Shown: positions 25,725 through 35,068 of the stretch, piece after piece
Layout: every line of letters starts with the position of its first letter
How positions within the stretch are numbered: position 1 is the stretch's first letter
Source: Aureispira sp.
GTDB taxonomy: Bacteria > Bacteroidota > Bacteroidia > Chitinophagales > Saprospiraceae
Assembly: GCA_024222455.1 (NCBI GenBank)
Contig: JAAEPD010000318.1
Span: forward strand, 16,129-80,128
Direction of reading: 5' to 3'
DNA length: 64,000 nucleotides
The notes under the pieces: model-generated
Database searches by the model: none
What the model saw: only the letters and a program-made list of their open reading frames with translations
What the model was told of the DNA's origin: nothing
Made by a program: the position numbers and the translations under genes

Positions 25725-25851
25725 TAACAAAACTTAGTTTGATCTATATATTATAGTATCTTATGCTATGCCCTATTTAAAGGGGAGGGGAGGCAAGTAA
25801 TAAGATGTTGGTAGCAGTTTTTTATAAAGAATCCTGTTCAGTATAGTCAAC

Positions 25852-25902
25852 AAAAACTAGAGCCAAGAAGCTCCAATTAGGCCCTTCTTGGCTCTAGTTT
25901 TT
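25852..25902. terminator. bidirectional terminator between convergent genes
   Basis: A perfect 19-bp stem (25852-25870 and 25884-25902; AAAAACTAGAGCCAAGAAG and complement) has a 13-nt loop and T/A runs on both sides. It lies between the plus-strand 501-aa gene and the minus-strand Lrp gene. Confidence 0.85.
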
Positions 25903-25940
25903 GTAGCGATAATAGGTTTTTATGCAACTAAGTAGTTCTA

Positions 25941-26420
25941 CTACTGATCATCCTCTTCCAAAATAGAAATAGGACGGTAGATGCTTTCCTCCAAAGAGAT
26001 AAATGTTTCGGTGCGTTGAATACCTGGAATATCTTGGATTTTTTCGTACAAAACTCTACGTAAGTGTTCTGTATCTCTACAAATAATCTTGGCAAAGATA
26101 CTATACATACCTGTAGTATAGTGTGCATTCACAACTTCTGGAATACTTTTGAGAGCACCAATTACATTGCTATACATAGAGCTTTTTTCGAGATAAATAC
26201 CCAAAAAAGCACAAACATCATATCCCAGTTTAGGATAGTTGACATTTAAATATGCTTTTTGAACAACTTCTAGTTTTTGTAGTCGTTTCATGCGAACATG
26301 TACTGTACCTGGCGATACATGTATTCGTTTAGCGATATCTACATAAGAAGTATTGGCATCTTGCATCAAGATATTCAAAATTTTTCTGTCTACGCTATCT
26401 AATTCTTCTTTTTTGCCCAT
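25941..26420 (-). CDS. Lrp/AsnC-family transcription regulator
   Basis: This 159-aa protein has an N-terminal helix-turn-helix (LDSVDRKILNILMQDANTSY ... VSPGTVHVRMKRL, residues 7-50) followed by the RAM/AsnC ligand-binding domain (YDVCAFLGIYLEKSSMY, VVNAHYTTGMYSIFAKI). Lrp/AsnC proteins form octamers that sense amino acids. It has an acidic C-terminus (ILEEDDQ). It lies just downstream of a BadF-type kinase gene (42-bp gap, same strand). Its targets are unknown. Confidence 0.9.
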   Translation of the reverse strand: MGKKEELDSVDRKILNILMQDANTSYVDIAKRIHVSPGTVHVRMKRLQKLEVVQKAYLNVNYPKLGYDVCAFLGIYLEKSSMYSNVIGALKSIPEVVNAHYTTGMYSIFAKIICRDTEHLRRVLYEKIQDIPGIQRTETFISLEESIYRPISILEEDDQ

Positions 26421-26462
26421 GAGTAGTTGTCGTCTTTTATCTATCTAATTCTACAATAGTAG

Positions 26463-27326
26463 TTATTTTAGCTGCCCGGCTAAAGTTGTATGATAATCTA
26501 GTAAATCAGGGAAGGGAGCTTTTATAATTTTCCCTAGCCTAATGTTATAAGGTGTTAATCGTTTTCTTAATATTTCTTGATACCCATATGCAACAGAGCC
26601 AGAAAAATGTACTACTAAATCAGGATATTTTTTTAGGAATGGTAATACATGTTCTTGTATAAACGAATCAAAAGCTTGCCCAACGAGTTCTTGTATAAAC
26701 AAATGTTCAATTTTTTCGGCACAAAACAAAGAAAAAGAGGCCAAATATTGATTTGGCATGTTACCTTTAAATAAACGAGTCAAAAAAGGACCTCTCGATA
26801 ACTTATATTTTTGCTCAAATGCTTTAGTAAGTTCTGCAGGAAGTTTTTTGTAGAAAAAGCTTTGAATCAATAGTTTACCAATGTTAGCGCCACTGCCCTC
26901 ATCTCCTAATATATAACCTAGTGAAACAGTATTGTCTATAATTTGATTGCCATCAAAAACACAAGCATTAGACCCAGTTCCCAATATGCAGCATAGTCCA
27001 GCATTGTTCTGACAAGTAGCTCTAGCTGTGCCCAATAAGTCATTATGAACATTAACCAAAGCATTGGAGAAACATTTTTTTAGTAGATTTCGTACACACT
27101 CCTGTGTCTCTACACTACCACAACCTGCCCCATAAAAATGGATTTGTTGAACTTGATCTACAGATATGTTTAGTTGAGGAAATAAATCCTTTTTTAAACT
27201 ACCTTCAATTTCTGCTGTTGATAATAAAAAGGGGTTGTAACCTTTGGTATGATAAATAGTATACTCCTGACCATTGGTCAAATACCAAATAGTTTTAGTA
27301 GAACCACTGTCTGCAATTAGTATCAT
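26463..27326 (-). CDS. BadF/BadG-type ATPase, N-acetylglucosamine kinase-like
   Basis: This 287-aa protein has the actin/hexokinase ATPase fold. The phosphate-1 loop is IADSGSTKT (residues 4-12), a GTGSNACVFDG loop follows near residue 117, then GYILGDEGSGANIGKLL and the adenosine motif HFSGSVAYGYQEIL. This matches the bacterial N-acetylglucosamine kinase-like BadF/BadG/BcrA/BcrD family. It probably phosphorylates an amino sugar from cell-wall recycling, though the substrate is inferred. It precedes the Lrp gene on the same strand. Confidence 0.85.
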   Translation of the reverse strand: MILIADSGSTKTIWYLTNGQEYTIYHTKGYNPFLLSTAEIEGSLKKDLFPQLNISVDQVQQIHFYGAGCGSVETQECVRNLLKKCFSNALVNVHNDLLGTARATCQNNAGLCCILGTGSNACVFDGNQIIDNTVSLGYILGDEGSGANIGKLLIQSFFYKKLPAELTKAFEQKYKLSRGPFLTRLFKGNMPNQYLASFSLFCAEKIEHLFIQELVGQAFDSFIQEHVLPFLKKYPDLVVHFSGSVAYGYQEILRKRLTPYNIRLGKIIKAPFPDLLDYHTTLAGQLK

Positions 27327-27390
27327 TTTTATTTTAATCTTAACTGTTGACTGTCAGGTCTTTACGAAAGTCGAATTTGTGCTATATGGA

Positions 27391-27440
27391 TTTAGTAATC
27401 AACTACTTACGAAAATTCATTGAACTAACGTATTTTAGCA
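27391..27440 (+). repeat. degenerate copy of the 150-bp element's right end
   Basis: AATCAACTACTTACGAAAATTCATTGAACT, then four bases and TATTTTAGC, mirrors the right end of the copy at 52195-52243, including the spacing to a -7-like box. It lies upstream of the truncated S41 copy. Confidence 0.45.
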
Positions 27441-27536
27441 GAATTGTAGATTTAAAAGCAATCCTTTTTGAATCGCTATCAAAGCATTCTTAAATATAAT
27501 CAATCTTTATCAACAATCTAATTTTTTGATATCATA

Positions 27537-27923
27537 ATGCCACTGTACCATAACCCTAAAGATAAGAGTCAACCTCTATTGCACTCAAGAACAAGGCTTA
27601 ACATTTTTTTACTTCTATTATTAGTAGTAATATTGACAGGAGGAATAGGTACAGGGTATCTAATTAATGTTAAATCAAGCAATGACTCGACTAACTCTGA
27701 ACTAGTGTCGATTATACCAAAACTAGACGAGGTTTTTCGGTTTATAAATGCTCGTTATTGGGAGGAAGTAGATGTTGTAGAGCTAGAAAATAAAGGTTTA
27801 AAAGGAATACTACAAAAGTTAAAACTAGATTCTGAAAAGAAGAATATAGAATTAAATTTTGAAGATAAAATAGACAGTTCTACTAGAGAGAATAGAGTAG
27901 AAGAGGGAATCGGTTTTATTTAA
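27537..27923 (+). pseudogene. truncated tandem copy of the S41 protease N-terminus
   Basis: This 128-aa frame matches the first ~130 residues of the S41 protease directly downstream: MPLYHNPKDK against MPSYNNPKNN, RLNIFLLLLL against KLNIFLPLLL, KLDEVFRFINARYWE against KVDEILRFIDARYLE, and an end EEGIGFI against FEGIGVEF. About 45 bp upstream of the ATG is duplicated too. It has the TM anchor but no PDZ or catalytic part. It is either a decayed duplicate or a short membrane protein still expressed. The Lys/Glu-rich end has diverged, suggesting relaxed selection. Confidence 0.75.
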
Positions 27924-27997
27924 TGAATAAGAGTAAAAAATAGAGTGTAAACTCAATGTAATCAATCTTTGTCAACAATCTAATTTTTTGATATATA

Positions 27998-29698
27998 ATG
28001 CCAAGCTATAATAACCCTAAAAATAATAATGGTAATCCATTATCCTCCAGAGAAAAACTTAATATCTTTTTACCCCTATTGTTAGCACTAACATTAGCAG
28101 GAGGTACTTGGATTGGGTATCAGATTAGCTCTCAAATGAATGGCTCTTATGTGTTGGTATCAAACAATAATTCCCAACTTTCGCCTAGAGCAGGAAAAGT
28201 AGATGAAATTCTTCGATTTATTGATGCTAGATATCTCGAAGGCATTGAAATGGAAAAATTGGAAGATGCAGCCATAGAAGGAATGCTAAAAAACTTGGAT
28301 CCTCATTCTAGTTATATTGCAGCAGCAAACTTACAAGGGGTTAACGAGTCTTTGGCCGGAGGGTTTGAAGGTATCGGTGTTGAGTTTTTTGTACTAGAAG
28401 ATACTGTATATATTGTTGGGGTTATTCCTGATGGCCCTTCTGATAAAGCAGGTATGGAAGTAGGCGATAAGATTATTATGATTGGAGATAGTATTATTGC
28501 AGGAGTTGGTATTAAAAATAAAGGAGTTATTGATAAACTCAAAGGTGAATCTGGAAGTGGTGTTGATATAAAAGTGAAGAGAAGTGGTTTGGCAGAGTTG
28601 CAAGAAATATCGATCACTAGAGGCGAAATCCCTATGCGAAGTGTAGATGTTTCGTATATGTTAGATGCACAGACTGGCTATATCAAAGTCAATAGATTTA
28701 GTGGGAAAACTTATGCTGAGTTTATGACTGCTTTGGAGGCTTTGATCGAGAAAGATATGAAAGACTTGGTTATTGACCTAAGACAAAATCCTGGAGGCTA
28801 TCTAAACGCAGCTACAGATATGCTTACTCAATTGTTTGCCAAGAAAAAACTATTGGTATACACAGAAGGGCGTAGCTACAAACGTAAAGAATATAATTCT
28901 AACGGACGTGTATTGTTTAAGGTAGGAAAGGTGGCTGTTTTGATTAATGAGGGCTCTGCTTCAGCGAGCGAGATTATGGCAGGAGCTATTCAAGACAACG
29001 ATAGAGGTATTGTTATTGGTCGTCGATCTTTCGGAAAAGGATTGGTACAAGAGCAATATGAGTTGAGTGATGGTTCTGCATTGCGTTTGACCGTAGCTCG
29101 ATATTTTACACCTTCTGGACGCTTGATTCAAAAACCTTATGAGCAAGAAAGTGATGATTACTCTAATGATCTAAAGAAACGTTTTGAATCTGGTGAGTTG
29201 TATCATAAAGATAGTATCAAAATAAGCGATTCTACCAAATACTATACAACTGGAGGTCGTGTTGTTTATGGAGGTGGAGGTATTATACCAGACGTTTTTG
29301 TGCCTTTGGATAGCATGGATCATAATCCTTATTTTGTAAGAACAAGCAATTATATTCCACAGTTTGTTTACCACTATATGGATAATAACCGTCAGCGACT
29401 CAAGCAAATTGGAGATTTAGAGGCATTTATCTCAGAATACCAAGTTTCTGATGAGGTATTAGAAGATTTTGTACAATTCTCTGAGGAGAAAGGTATAACT
29501 CGAAAAGAAGAAGACTTAGGAATGATTAAGTCAAGACTTAAACTAAACATAAAGGCATATGTAGCACAGCAGTTGTTTAGAGAGTTGGGCTTCTATAAGG
29601 TGTTGCAGACTAAAGATCCTACTATACAAAAAGCTATAGAAGAACTACACAGAGGTGGCGAATCTACACCTTCAGCTATGAACGAATCAACGATTTAA
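27998..29698 (+). CDS. S41 C-terminal processing peptidase
   Basis: This 566-aa protein has an N-terminal TM helix (about 21-42), a helical region with DPHSSYI, a PDZ domain (about 120-200, GIGVEFFVLEDTVYIVGVIP) and an S41 catalytic domain. The catalytic Ser (about S322) lies in NEGSASASEI and the Lys (about K347) in RRSFGKGLVQ. These periplasmic proteases trim or degrade envelope proteins. The C-terminal ~150 residues are a helical extension. The upstream 45 bp are nearly identical to those of the truncated copy at 27537, which shows that the duplication included the promoter/leader. Confidence 0.92.
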   Translation: MPSYNNPKNNNGNPLSSREKLNIFLPLLLALTLAGGTWIGYQISSQMNGSYVLVSNNNSQLSPRAGKVDEILRFIDARYLEGIEMEKLEDAAIEGMLKNLDPHSSYIAAANLQGVNESLAGGFEGIGVEFFVLEDTVYIVGVIPDGPSDKAGMEVGDKIIMIGDSIIAGVGIKNKGVIDKLKGESGSGVDIKVKRSGLAELQEISITRGEIPMRSVDVSYMLDAQTGYIKVNRFSGKTYAEFMTALEALIEKDMKDLVIDLRQNPGGYLNAATDMLTQLFAKKKLLVYTEGRSYKRKEYNSNGRVLFKVGKVAVLINEGSASASEIMAGAIQDNDRGIVIGRRSFGKGLVQEQYELSDGSALRLTVARYFTPSGRLIQKPYEQESDDYSNDLKKRFESGELYHKDSIKISDSTKYYTTGGRVVYGGGGIIPDVFVPLDSMDHNPYFVRTSNYIPQFVYHYMDNNRQRLKQIGDLEAFISEYQVSDEVLEDFVQFSEEKGITRKEEDLGMIKSRLKLNIKAYVAQQLFRELGFYKVLQTKDPTIQKAIEELHRGGESTPSAMNESTI

Positions 29699-29730
29699 TC
29701 TATAGATAAACATATCTTCTCTTTGAGATT

Positions 29731-29804
29731 AATTCGTGGCCTTTTATTTTCAAGAACTAAGAAAATGAAGTTTAGCATAAAAATCTAAAAACCACGAGCT
29801 ATTA
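29731..29804. repeat. short copy of the 150-bp intergenic element
   Basis: TTCGTGG (29733-29739) and CCACGAG (29792-29798) bound the copy. Inside, CAAGAACTAAGAA matches 62628-62640 of the copy at 62541-62688. Its right end runs into the next lipoprotein gene. Confidence 0.5.
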
Positions 29805-29809
29805 GACTA

Positions 29810-30301
29810 ATAAATTATATAAAATTTTGCTTAATTAGTGTTGTATTGCTATGTACTTATACAGCCTGTCAAGATCCTTGCAAAAATAATTTGTGTGGGG
29901 GGAATGGTACTTGCCAGGAGGAGATTTGTATTTGCAACAGTGGTTATGAGTTAGATGAGGAAGGTGCTTGTACTATAGTATCTAGAACTCAATTTTTAGG
30001 AGTGTATGATGCTCTTGAAACTTGCTCTCAAACAACCGAAAACCATTATATTGATATTATAGAACATAGCAGTGTAGATAAGATTATTATCAAGAATCTA
30101 TACAATCATCCCAATAACGAAATTATTGCACAAGTAGAAGAAGATACCTTCTCCTTTTCGGAGCAAATTACAGCTGATAATTTTGTAGTGACTGGCAGAG
30201 GTTGGATAGCAGACACAGATAGTTTAGTATATATCCAATATAAATTATCTAACTTTCAGAGTTTGAAGGATAGTTGTATGGTTAGCTTATCTCCAAAGTA
30301 A
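29810..30301 (+). CDS. EGF-like lipoprotein with unclear start codon
   Basis: The protein is a lipoprotein: in frame, NYIKFCLISVVLLCTYTAC gives a signal and lipobox. A Cys-rich EGF-like segment follows (CKNNLCGGNGTCQEEICICNSGYE region), then a ~100-aa strand-rich domain. The signal region begins before the only normal start candidate, a TTG at 29846. At the expected start the codon is ATA (29810), and ATT is at 29801. An in-frame stop lies at 29786. The loss of ATG may result from the repeat copy inserted just upstream, so the gene may be weakly expressed or inactive. Confidence 0.6.
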   Translation: MNYIKFCLISVVLLCTYTACQDPCKNNLCGGNGTCQEEICICNSGYELDEEGACTIVSRTQFLGVYDALETCSQTTENHYIDIIEHSSVDKIIIKNLYNHPNNEIIAQVEEDTFSFSEQITADNFVVTGRGWIADTDSLVYIQYKLSNFQSLKDSCMVSLSPK

Positions 30302-30307
30302 TTATAT

Positions 30308-30742
30308 ATGAAAAACTTCAATTTTTGGGTCAGTTACCTAAAAATAGTCAGCCTTATTTTTATCGCAATGGGCATGATGTGGGCTTTTGTAGGCAGTTTT
30401 GATCCCTTTGGTATCTACGATACACAGATGGCAAGAGCTTTTTTTGGACAAGACGAACTTCCCGCAGATGTAGCGCAAGCTACACAGTTTTTATTAGGTC
30501 CTTTCGGAATGACTTCAGCAGGCTATTTCATACTACAATACTTTATAGTCACTAATGCCTTTGCAAAAAAAGAGAAGTGGGCTTATAAAGCCATTGTTGT
30601 TGCTTTTTTTGTATGGTTTGGTTTCGATACTGCAATCAGTTGGTCACATGGAGCTTATTTTAATATTCTGATGGCTAATATATCTTCTTTGGTTGCCATG
30701 TTACCTCCTATTATAGCTACAAAAAAAGTCTTCTATCCATAG
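30308..30742 (+). CDS. four-TM membrane protein
   Basis: This 144-aa protein has four hydrophobic helices. The first loop contains GSFDPFGIYD and the third helix ends in FDTAISWSHGAYFN. No family is recognised with certainty. It begins 6 bp after the EGF-like lipoprotein gene, so they are probably one unit. The last codons overlap the terminator hairpin of the opposite-strand peptidase gene. Confidence 0.68.
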   Translation: MKNFNFWVSYLKIVSLIFIAMGMMWAFVGSFDPFGIYDTQMARAFFGQDELPADVAQATQFLLGPFGMTSAGYFILQYFIVTNAFAKKEKWAYKAIVVAFFVWFGFDTAISWSHGAYFNILMANISSLVAMLPPIIATKKVFYP

Positions 30743-30756
30743 TGAATAGAAGACTT
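30721..30756 (-). terminator. terminator of the DPP IV-like gene
   Basis: AAGTCTTCTAT (30726-30736) pairs with ATAGAAGACTT (30746-30756); read on the minus strand it ends in seven T. It overlaps the last codons of the convergent four-TM gene. Confidence 0.75.
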
Positions 30757-30782
30757 CCTAAGAAAAAATATAGACTTAAGTC

Positions 30783-32936
30783 TTATTTTTTCAATTTGTC
30801 ATCAATATACGTCAAGACCTTTTTCATAAGGTGGACACGATCTTTTCCACGAACATTGTGAGGGTGCATAGGATAAGGGAAAAAGTCAGCTATAATACCT
30901 GCTTGTACAAATTTCTGAACAAGAGATAAATTATGTTGCATAACCACTACATCATCTATCGTCCCATGTATTAGGAGTAAATCACCTTCTAGTTTATCAG
31001 CATAATTGAGCAAACTAGATTTTTTGTAACCTTCAGGATTTTCCTCGGGAGTATCCATATAACGTTCTCCATACATGATTTCGTAGAATTTCCAATCAGT
31101 AACTGGGCCACCAGCAACACCAACTTGGAAGGTGCCTGGTTGACGCAACATCATAGAAGTAGTCATGAAACCACCAAAACTCCAACCATGTACAGCCATA
31201 CGTTTAGCATCTACATAAGGTTGTTCCTTTAGGTAGTTTACACCCACTAATTGATCCTCCATTTCCACATCACCCAAGCGACGGTGAATCGTATTTTCGA
31301 AGTTTAAACCTCTATTGGAAGAACCTCTATTGTCTAGCGTAAATACAATATAACCCTGCTCTGCAGCATAGTACATCCAAAGGCGTGTGCTTGCCAACCA
31401 ACTATTGTTGATCATCTGTGCATGTGGACCACCATATACATAAACAATAACAGGGTATTTTTTAGACTTATCAAAATTGCTTGGTTTAATAACTCTGCCA
31501 TGCAATGGAGTTCCATCAGAAGCTTTGAGTGTAATCAACTCTGTAGTTCCAATAGTGTGGTCTTTTAGAGGATTTTCAGCTTTTAGTAATTCTTTGACAA
31601 CCTTACCTTTTTTTGTATCTACAATCTGTGTAACAGAAGGAGTAGTAAGATTAGAATAAGTATCTATAAAATAGCTTCCATCCTTGCTCAAAGATGCATG
31701 ATGCACTCCTTTCTCCTTAGTAAGTTGTTTTACCTTTCCATTGCTCAGTCCCGCAGAATATACATAGATATTAAGACCTGTTTCATCAGTCCCTTCTACT
31801 AGGATGTTTTTGCCACTAGCATCTAGACCCAATATGCGTTTTACCACCCATTCGCCTTTAGTGACTTGGTTTAGTAGCTTACCCTCTGTATTATAACGGT
31901 ATAAGTGCATGAACCCATCTCTTTCGCTCATCCACAAAAACTCATTTTTAGCATTAGGGATAAACCAAACTGGATTCTCTGGTTCTACATATTTTTCGTG
32001 TTTTTCTTCAAACAAGGTTTTTTCTAACTTACCTGTGCGAGCGTCATACTTATTGAGTTGCATATGATTTTGACCTCTGTTCACAATCGCAACATATACA
32101 TATTCTTCTGTCGCATCCCACCCCACATTGGTTAGATATTGATCTTCAGGACCTTCTACTTGCAAGTAAATTGTTTTTTTAGACTTACTGTCAAAAATAC
32201 CTACTTTAGCAGTTTCGCTGCTTTGGCCAGCCATTGGGTATTTTATGGTTTTTAATTTAGCAGGTGTTGTAGAAATATCCAATAAAGGATAATCACTTAC
32301 AGCCGTTTCATCTTTTTGGTAGAAGGCTAAATAGCGACCATTAGGAGACCAAAAAGTACCTTTGCCAATACCAAACTCATAGCGAGCAATAGCTTGTCCC
32401 GAAACAATGTTTTTATCTTCAAATGTTGTGACAGCTATTTTAGCTTCATCCATATTGGCAACATATAAGTTGTTGTCTATAGTGAAAGCTGCTTGACGGC
32501 TTTTTGCGTGCAAATCTAGATTTGCAGTACCCCCAATCAAAAACTGATCAGTAATCTTGCCTTCTTTTCGGCTCATAAACATAAAGCCCTGTTTGTCTCC
32601 TTCTCCTTTTTTGAAGGCATAAAACTCTTGTTCATCAATCCAACGAGTTTTCCCCAAGCTTTTAAGTTCTTGTTTGGTCATTTCGGTCAAATATTCTTGA
32701 GTTAAGAATACTTCCTCCGTTTTTTTGCCCAAAGGAATGCCTTCTAATGTAGTTCTATCATCATTATACTTGACCAAAGTGTTGCCAATCCATTTTAGGC
32801 CACTTACACGCTCAGGATAAAAATCTCTCCATTGTTTGAGCACAGCATCTTCTAAGGTCAGTTCTTTTTGAGCAAAACTAGTTGCTGCTAAACAACCTAG
32901 TATTGCTATTAAAATATACTTTATCATGGTTATCAT
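30783..32936 (-). CDS. S9 family dipeptidyl peptidase (DPP IV-like)
   Basis: This 717-aa protein has a signal peptide (MIKYILIAILGCLAATSFAQ, the M at 32927 being an equal start), an N-terminal beta-propeller (about 40-460) and a C-terminal alpha/beta hydrolase. The nucleophile lies in GWSFGGF (Ser586), the acid in GTIDDVV (about Asp661) and the base in MHPHNV (about His693). That is a complete triad in DPP IV order. Enzymes of this type release X-Pro dipeptides from peptide N-termini in the periplasm. It is transcribed alone with its own terminator. Confidence 0.93.
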   Translation of the reverse strand: MITMIKYILIAILGCLAATSFAQKELTLEDAVLKQWRDFYPERVSGLKWIGNTLVKYNDDRTTLEGIPLGKKTEEVFLTQEYLTEMTKQELKSLGKTRWIDEQEFYAFKKGEGDKQGFMFMSRKEGKITDQFLIGGTANLDLHAKSRQAAFTIDNNLYVANMDEAKIAVTTFEDKNIVSGQAIARYEFGIGKGTFWSPNGRYLAFYQKDETAVSDYPLLDISTTPAKLKTIKYPMAGQSSETAKVGIFDSKSKKTIYLQVEGPEDQYLTNVGWDATEEYVYVAIVNRGQNHMQLNKYDARTGKLEKTLFEEKHEKYVEPENPVWFIPNAKNEFLWMSERDGFMHLYRYNTEGKLLNQVTKGEWVVKRILGLDASGKNILVEGTDETGLNIYVYSAGLSNGKVKQLTKEKGVHHASLSKDGSYFIDTYSNLTTPSVTQIVDTKKGKVVKELLKAENPLKDHTIGTTELITLKASDGTPLHGRVIKPSNFDKSKKYPVIVYVYGGPHAQMINNSWLASTRLWMYYAAEQGYIVFTLDNRGSSNRGLNFENTIHRRLGDVEMEDQLVGVNYLKEQPYVDAKRMAVHGWSFGGFMTTSMMLRQPGTFQVGVAGGPVTDWKFYEIMYGERYMDTPEENPEGYKKSSLLNYADKLEGDLLLIHGTIDDVVVMQHNLSLVQKFVQAGIIADFFPYPMHPHNVRGKDRVHLMKKVLTYIDDKLKK

Positions 32937-33045
32937 TTTTATAAAAAAATCAATTAGTATTTTAAGAGCTTTGACATCATCAAATAGAGAAAAGCAAAGT
33001 CATTTATCTATTACCTATTATCTGAAAAGCTATTACCTAAAAAAC

Positions 33046-33912
33046 TTATTTGCCTCGCATACTTGCAAACATATCCCACATCTCATCAGTTACTACACTG
33101 AAATCATTGAACTCGCCAGCTCCTTGTAGCCATTCACCTCCATCTATCGTAATCACTTCACCATTGACATAAGCAGCAAAATCTGAAACTAGGTAAGCAG
33201 CTAAGTTGGCTAATTCTTGATGATCACCATAACGTCCAACTGGAATTTTGTTTTCTGGACTAAACTTCTTCTCTAAGTCACCAGGTAGGAGGTTAGACCA
33301 AGCACCTTCTGTAGGGAAAGGTCCTGGAGCAATTGCATTACAACGGATGCCATATTTTTTGCCCCATTCTACCGCCAATGAGCGAGTCATGGCCAATACA
33401 CCAGCTTTGGCACAAGCCGAAGGAACTACATAACCAGAACCTGTCCAAGCATAAGTAGTGGTGATACTAAGTACATTTCCTTTTATCTTGTTTTTAATCC
33501 AATATTTGCCTAATGCTAAAGTACAATTGGTTGTCCCTTGTAATACAATTCCTATTACAGATTCAAATGCTCTGTGCGATAAGCGTTCTGTAGGACTTAC
33601 AAAGTTTCCAGCAGCATTATTAACCAATACATCTACCTGTCCATATTTAGCTACAACGGTTTCTAAAAGGCGCTCAATAGATTCATAATCTCTTACATCA
33701 CCTGTGACAGGAAGTACAGAACCTCCAGTTTTTTCTTCAATTTCTTTAGCTGCAGCCTCCAATACAGGCATTTTTCTACTAAAAATAGCCACATTGGCTC
33801 CCAAAGAAGAAAAATAAGTAGCCATAGATTTTCCTAAACCTGTTCCTCCACCTGTTACTAAGATAGTTTTACCTTTCAGTGCATTATCTCTGAGCATTGG
33901 TTCTTTATACAT
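33046..33912 (-). CDS. SDR oxidoreductase, 2,4-dienoyl-CoA reductase-like
   Basis: This 288-aa protein is a classical SDR. The NADP-binding motif is GGGTGLG (about residues 21-27), followed by NNAAGNF. The usual YxxxK is replaced by SxxxK in VPSACAKAGV, as in 2,4-dienoyl-CoA reductases. The residues after it (AIAPGPF) and the C-terminus (DGGEWL) also match that group. It probably acts in unsaturated fatty-acid beta-oxidation. No other beta-oxidation gene is adjacent. Confidence 0.85.
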   Translation of the reverse strand: MYKEPMLRDNALKGKTILVTGGGTGLGKSMATYFSSLGANVAIFSRKMPVLEAAAKEIEEKTGGSVLPVTGDVRDYESIERLLETVVAKYGQVDVLVNNAAGNFVSPTERLSHRAFESVIGIVLQGTTNCTLALGKYWIKNKIKGNVLSITTTYAWTGSGYVVPSACAKAGVLAMTRSLAVEWGKKYGIRCNAIAPGPFPTEGAWSNLLPGDLEKKFSPENKIPVGRYGDHQELANLAAYLVSDFAAYVNGEVITIDGGEWLQGAGEFNDFSVVTDEMWDMFASMRGK

Positions 33913-33977
33913 GTTATTTTTGTGGTTTTTGATGATATAAAATATGTTATTATATGAATTATAATTGATATGCTGAG

Positions 33978-35033
33978 TTAACCATATATTGTAGTATGAG
34001 GCATCTGACTCCTAATGTAATTTAAGCGTTCTTTAGGAACCCTACTTCCTAGCATGCGGAGCAATTCTAATTTTTTAAGTTGTATGATACTGTCAGGCAA
34101 ATCGATAAATCTGTTTTGATGTGTACGCATTTCTTTCAGTGCCTGCAAGTTACCAATACTTTCAGGAAGTTGAATCAATTTATTATACCTTAAATTTAAA
34201 GTTTCTAGTTTAGTTAGGTTTCCAATCGATTCAGGTAGGTTATATACGCTGCAGTTTTCTAAACTTAGGGTTCGAAGCTCTGTCCAGTTCCCTATGCCTT
34301 CCTCCATATTTTTTAATGGATTATCACGTAAGTTTAAATGTTCTAATCGAGTAAGCTTAGTTAGCGGCTCAGGGAATAACTCAAAATTACCTTCTGCTAA
34401 ATTTAAATCAGTAATATTGGTTAGTTTCCCAAAATCATTAGGAAGATCTGTTAACTGATGGGTTATTAGTGTTATTTTTTTTGGATTTATTAAAACAAGG
34501 ACAGGCATAACTTCCTCTAATTCTTCATCTGTTAGTTTTAAACTATTAAAATTTACTTCATAATAATTTGTTTCTCCATAATCCCAAATAGAATATGGCT
34601 GGAAGAATGGCAAGCAAAATTGTTTAAAATAGGGTATAGCCAATAGATCAAATTTCAAGACTTTAGCTAAAACTTTTAGGAAAAGTCTAGTATAGTTGTG
34701 GACTCCATCCAACTCAAATCTAATAAAAGGACGACCAGTTAAATGCAAAAAACTAGAAAACCAAGACAAAACCTCTTTTGTGAAAATTTTTGTGCAAAGA
34801 TCTCTTTCTCTGTCTGTACAGATTTTTTTATATAAATTTTGAGCTTTTTGGTGGAAGCCTTCTTGGTTTCCTAGAGGAGCATAGGCAAACCAAGCATTCG
34901 CAAAAATAAGATCTTTCATTTCGCTAGAAAAACCTCTCAATTGACAAGCCTCCTTGAGACCCTCTAATCTATTATCGTAAGAGTCTGATTTTAGTAAGTC
35001 AAGAATTTGATCGCCTGTTAGTCTAGGTTTCAT
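33978..35033 (-). CDS. leucine-rich repeat protein with large N-terminal domain
   Basis: This 351-aa protein has no signal peptide. The first ~190 residues are a helical domain rich in aromatics, unrelated by eye to the other LRR genes. The rest holds about six LRRs (LEHLNLRDNPLKNM, LPESIGNLTKLETLNLRYNKL) and ends HTTIYG. The C-terminal cap (RSQMPHTTI) matches the cap of the LRR gene at 18380 (KALPHTTI), so the two LRR cassettes share ancestry while the heads differ. Confidence 0.82.
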   Translation of the reverse strand: MKPRLTGDQILDLLKSDSYDNRLEGLKEACQLRGFSSEMKDLIFANAWFAYAPLGNQEGFHQKAQNLYKKICTDRERDLCTKIFTKEVLSWFSSFLHLTGRPFIRFELDGVHNYTRLFLKVLAKVLKFDLLAIPYFKQFCLPFFQPYSIWDYGETNYYEVNFNSLKLTDEELEEVMPVLVLINPKKITLITHQLTDLPNDFGKLTNITDLNLAEGNFELFPEPLTKLTRLEHLNLRDNPLKNMEEGIGNWTELRTLSLENCSVYNLPESIGNLTKLETLNLRYNKLIQLPESIGNLQALKEMRTHQNRFIDLPDSIIQLKKLELLRMLGSRVPKERLNYIRSQMPHTTIYG

Positions 35034-35068
35034 ATTAACTAATATATATTCATATTAATTGGTTAGAT

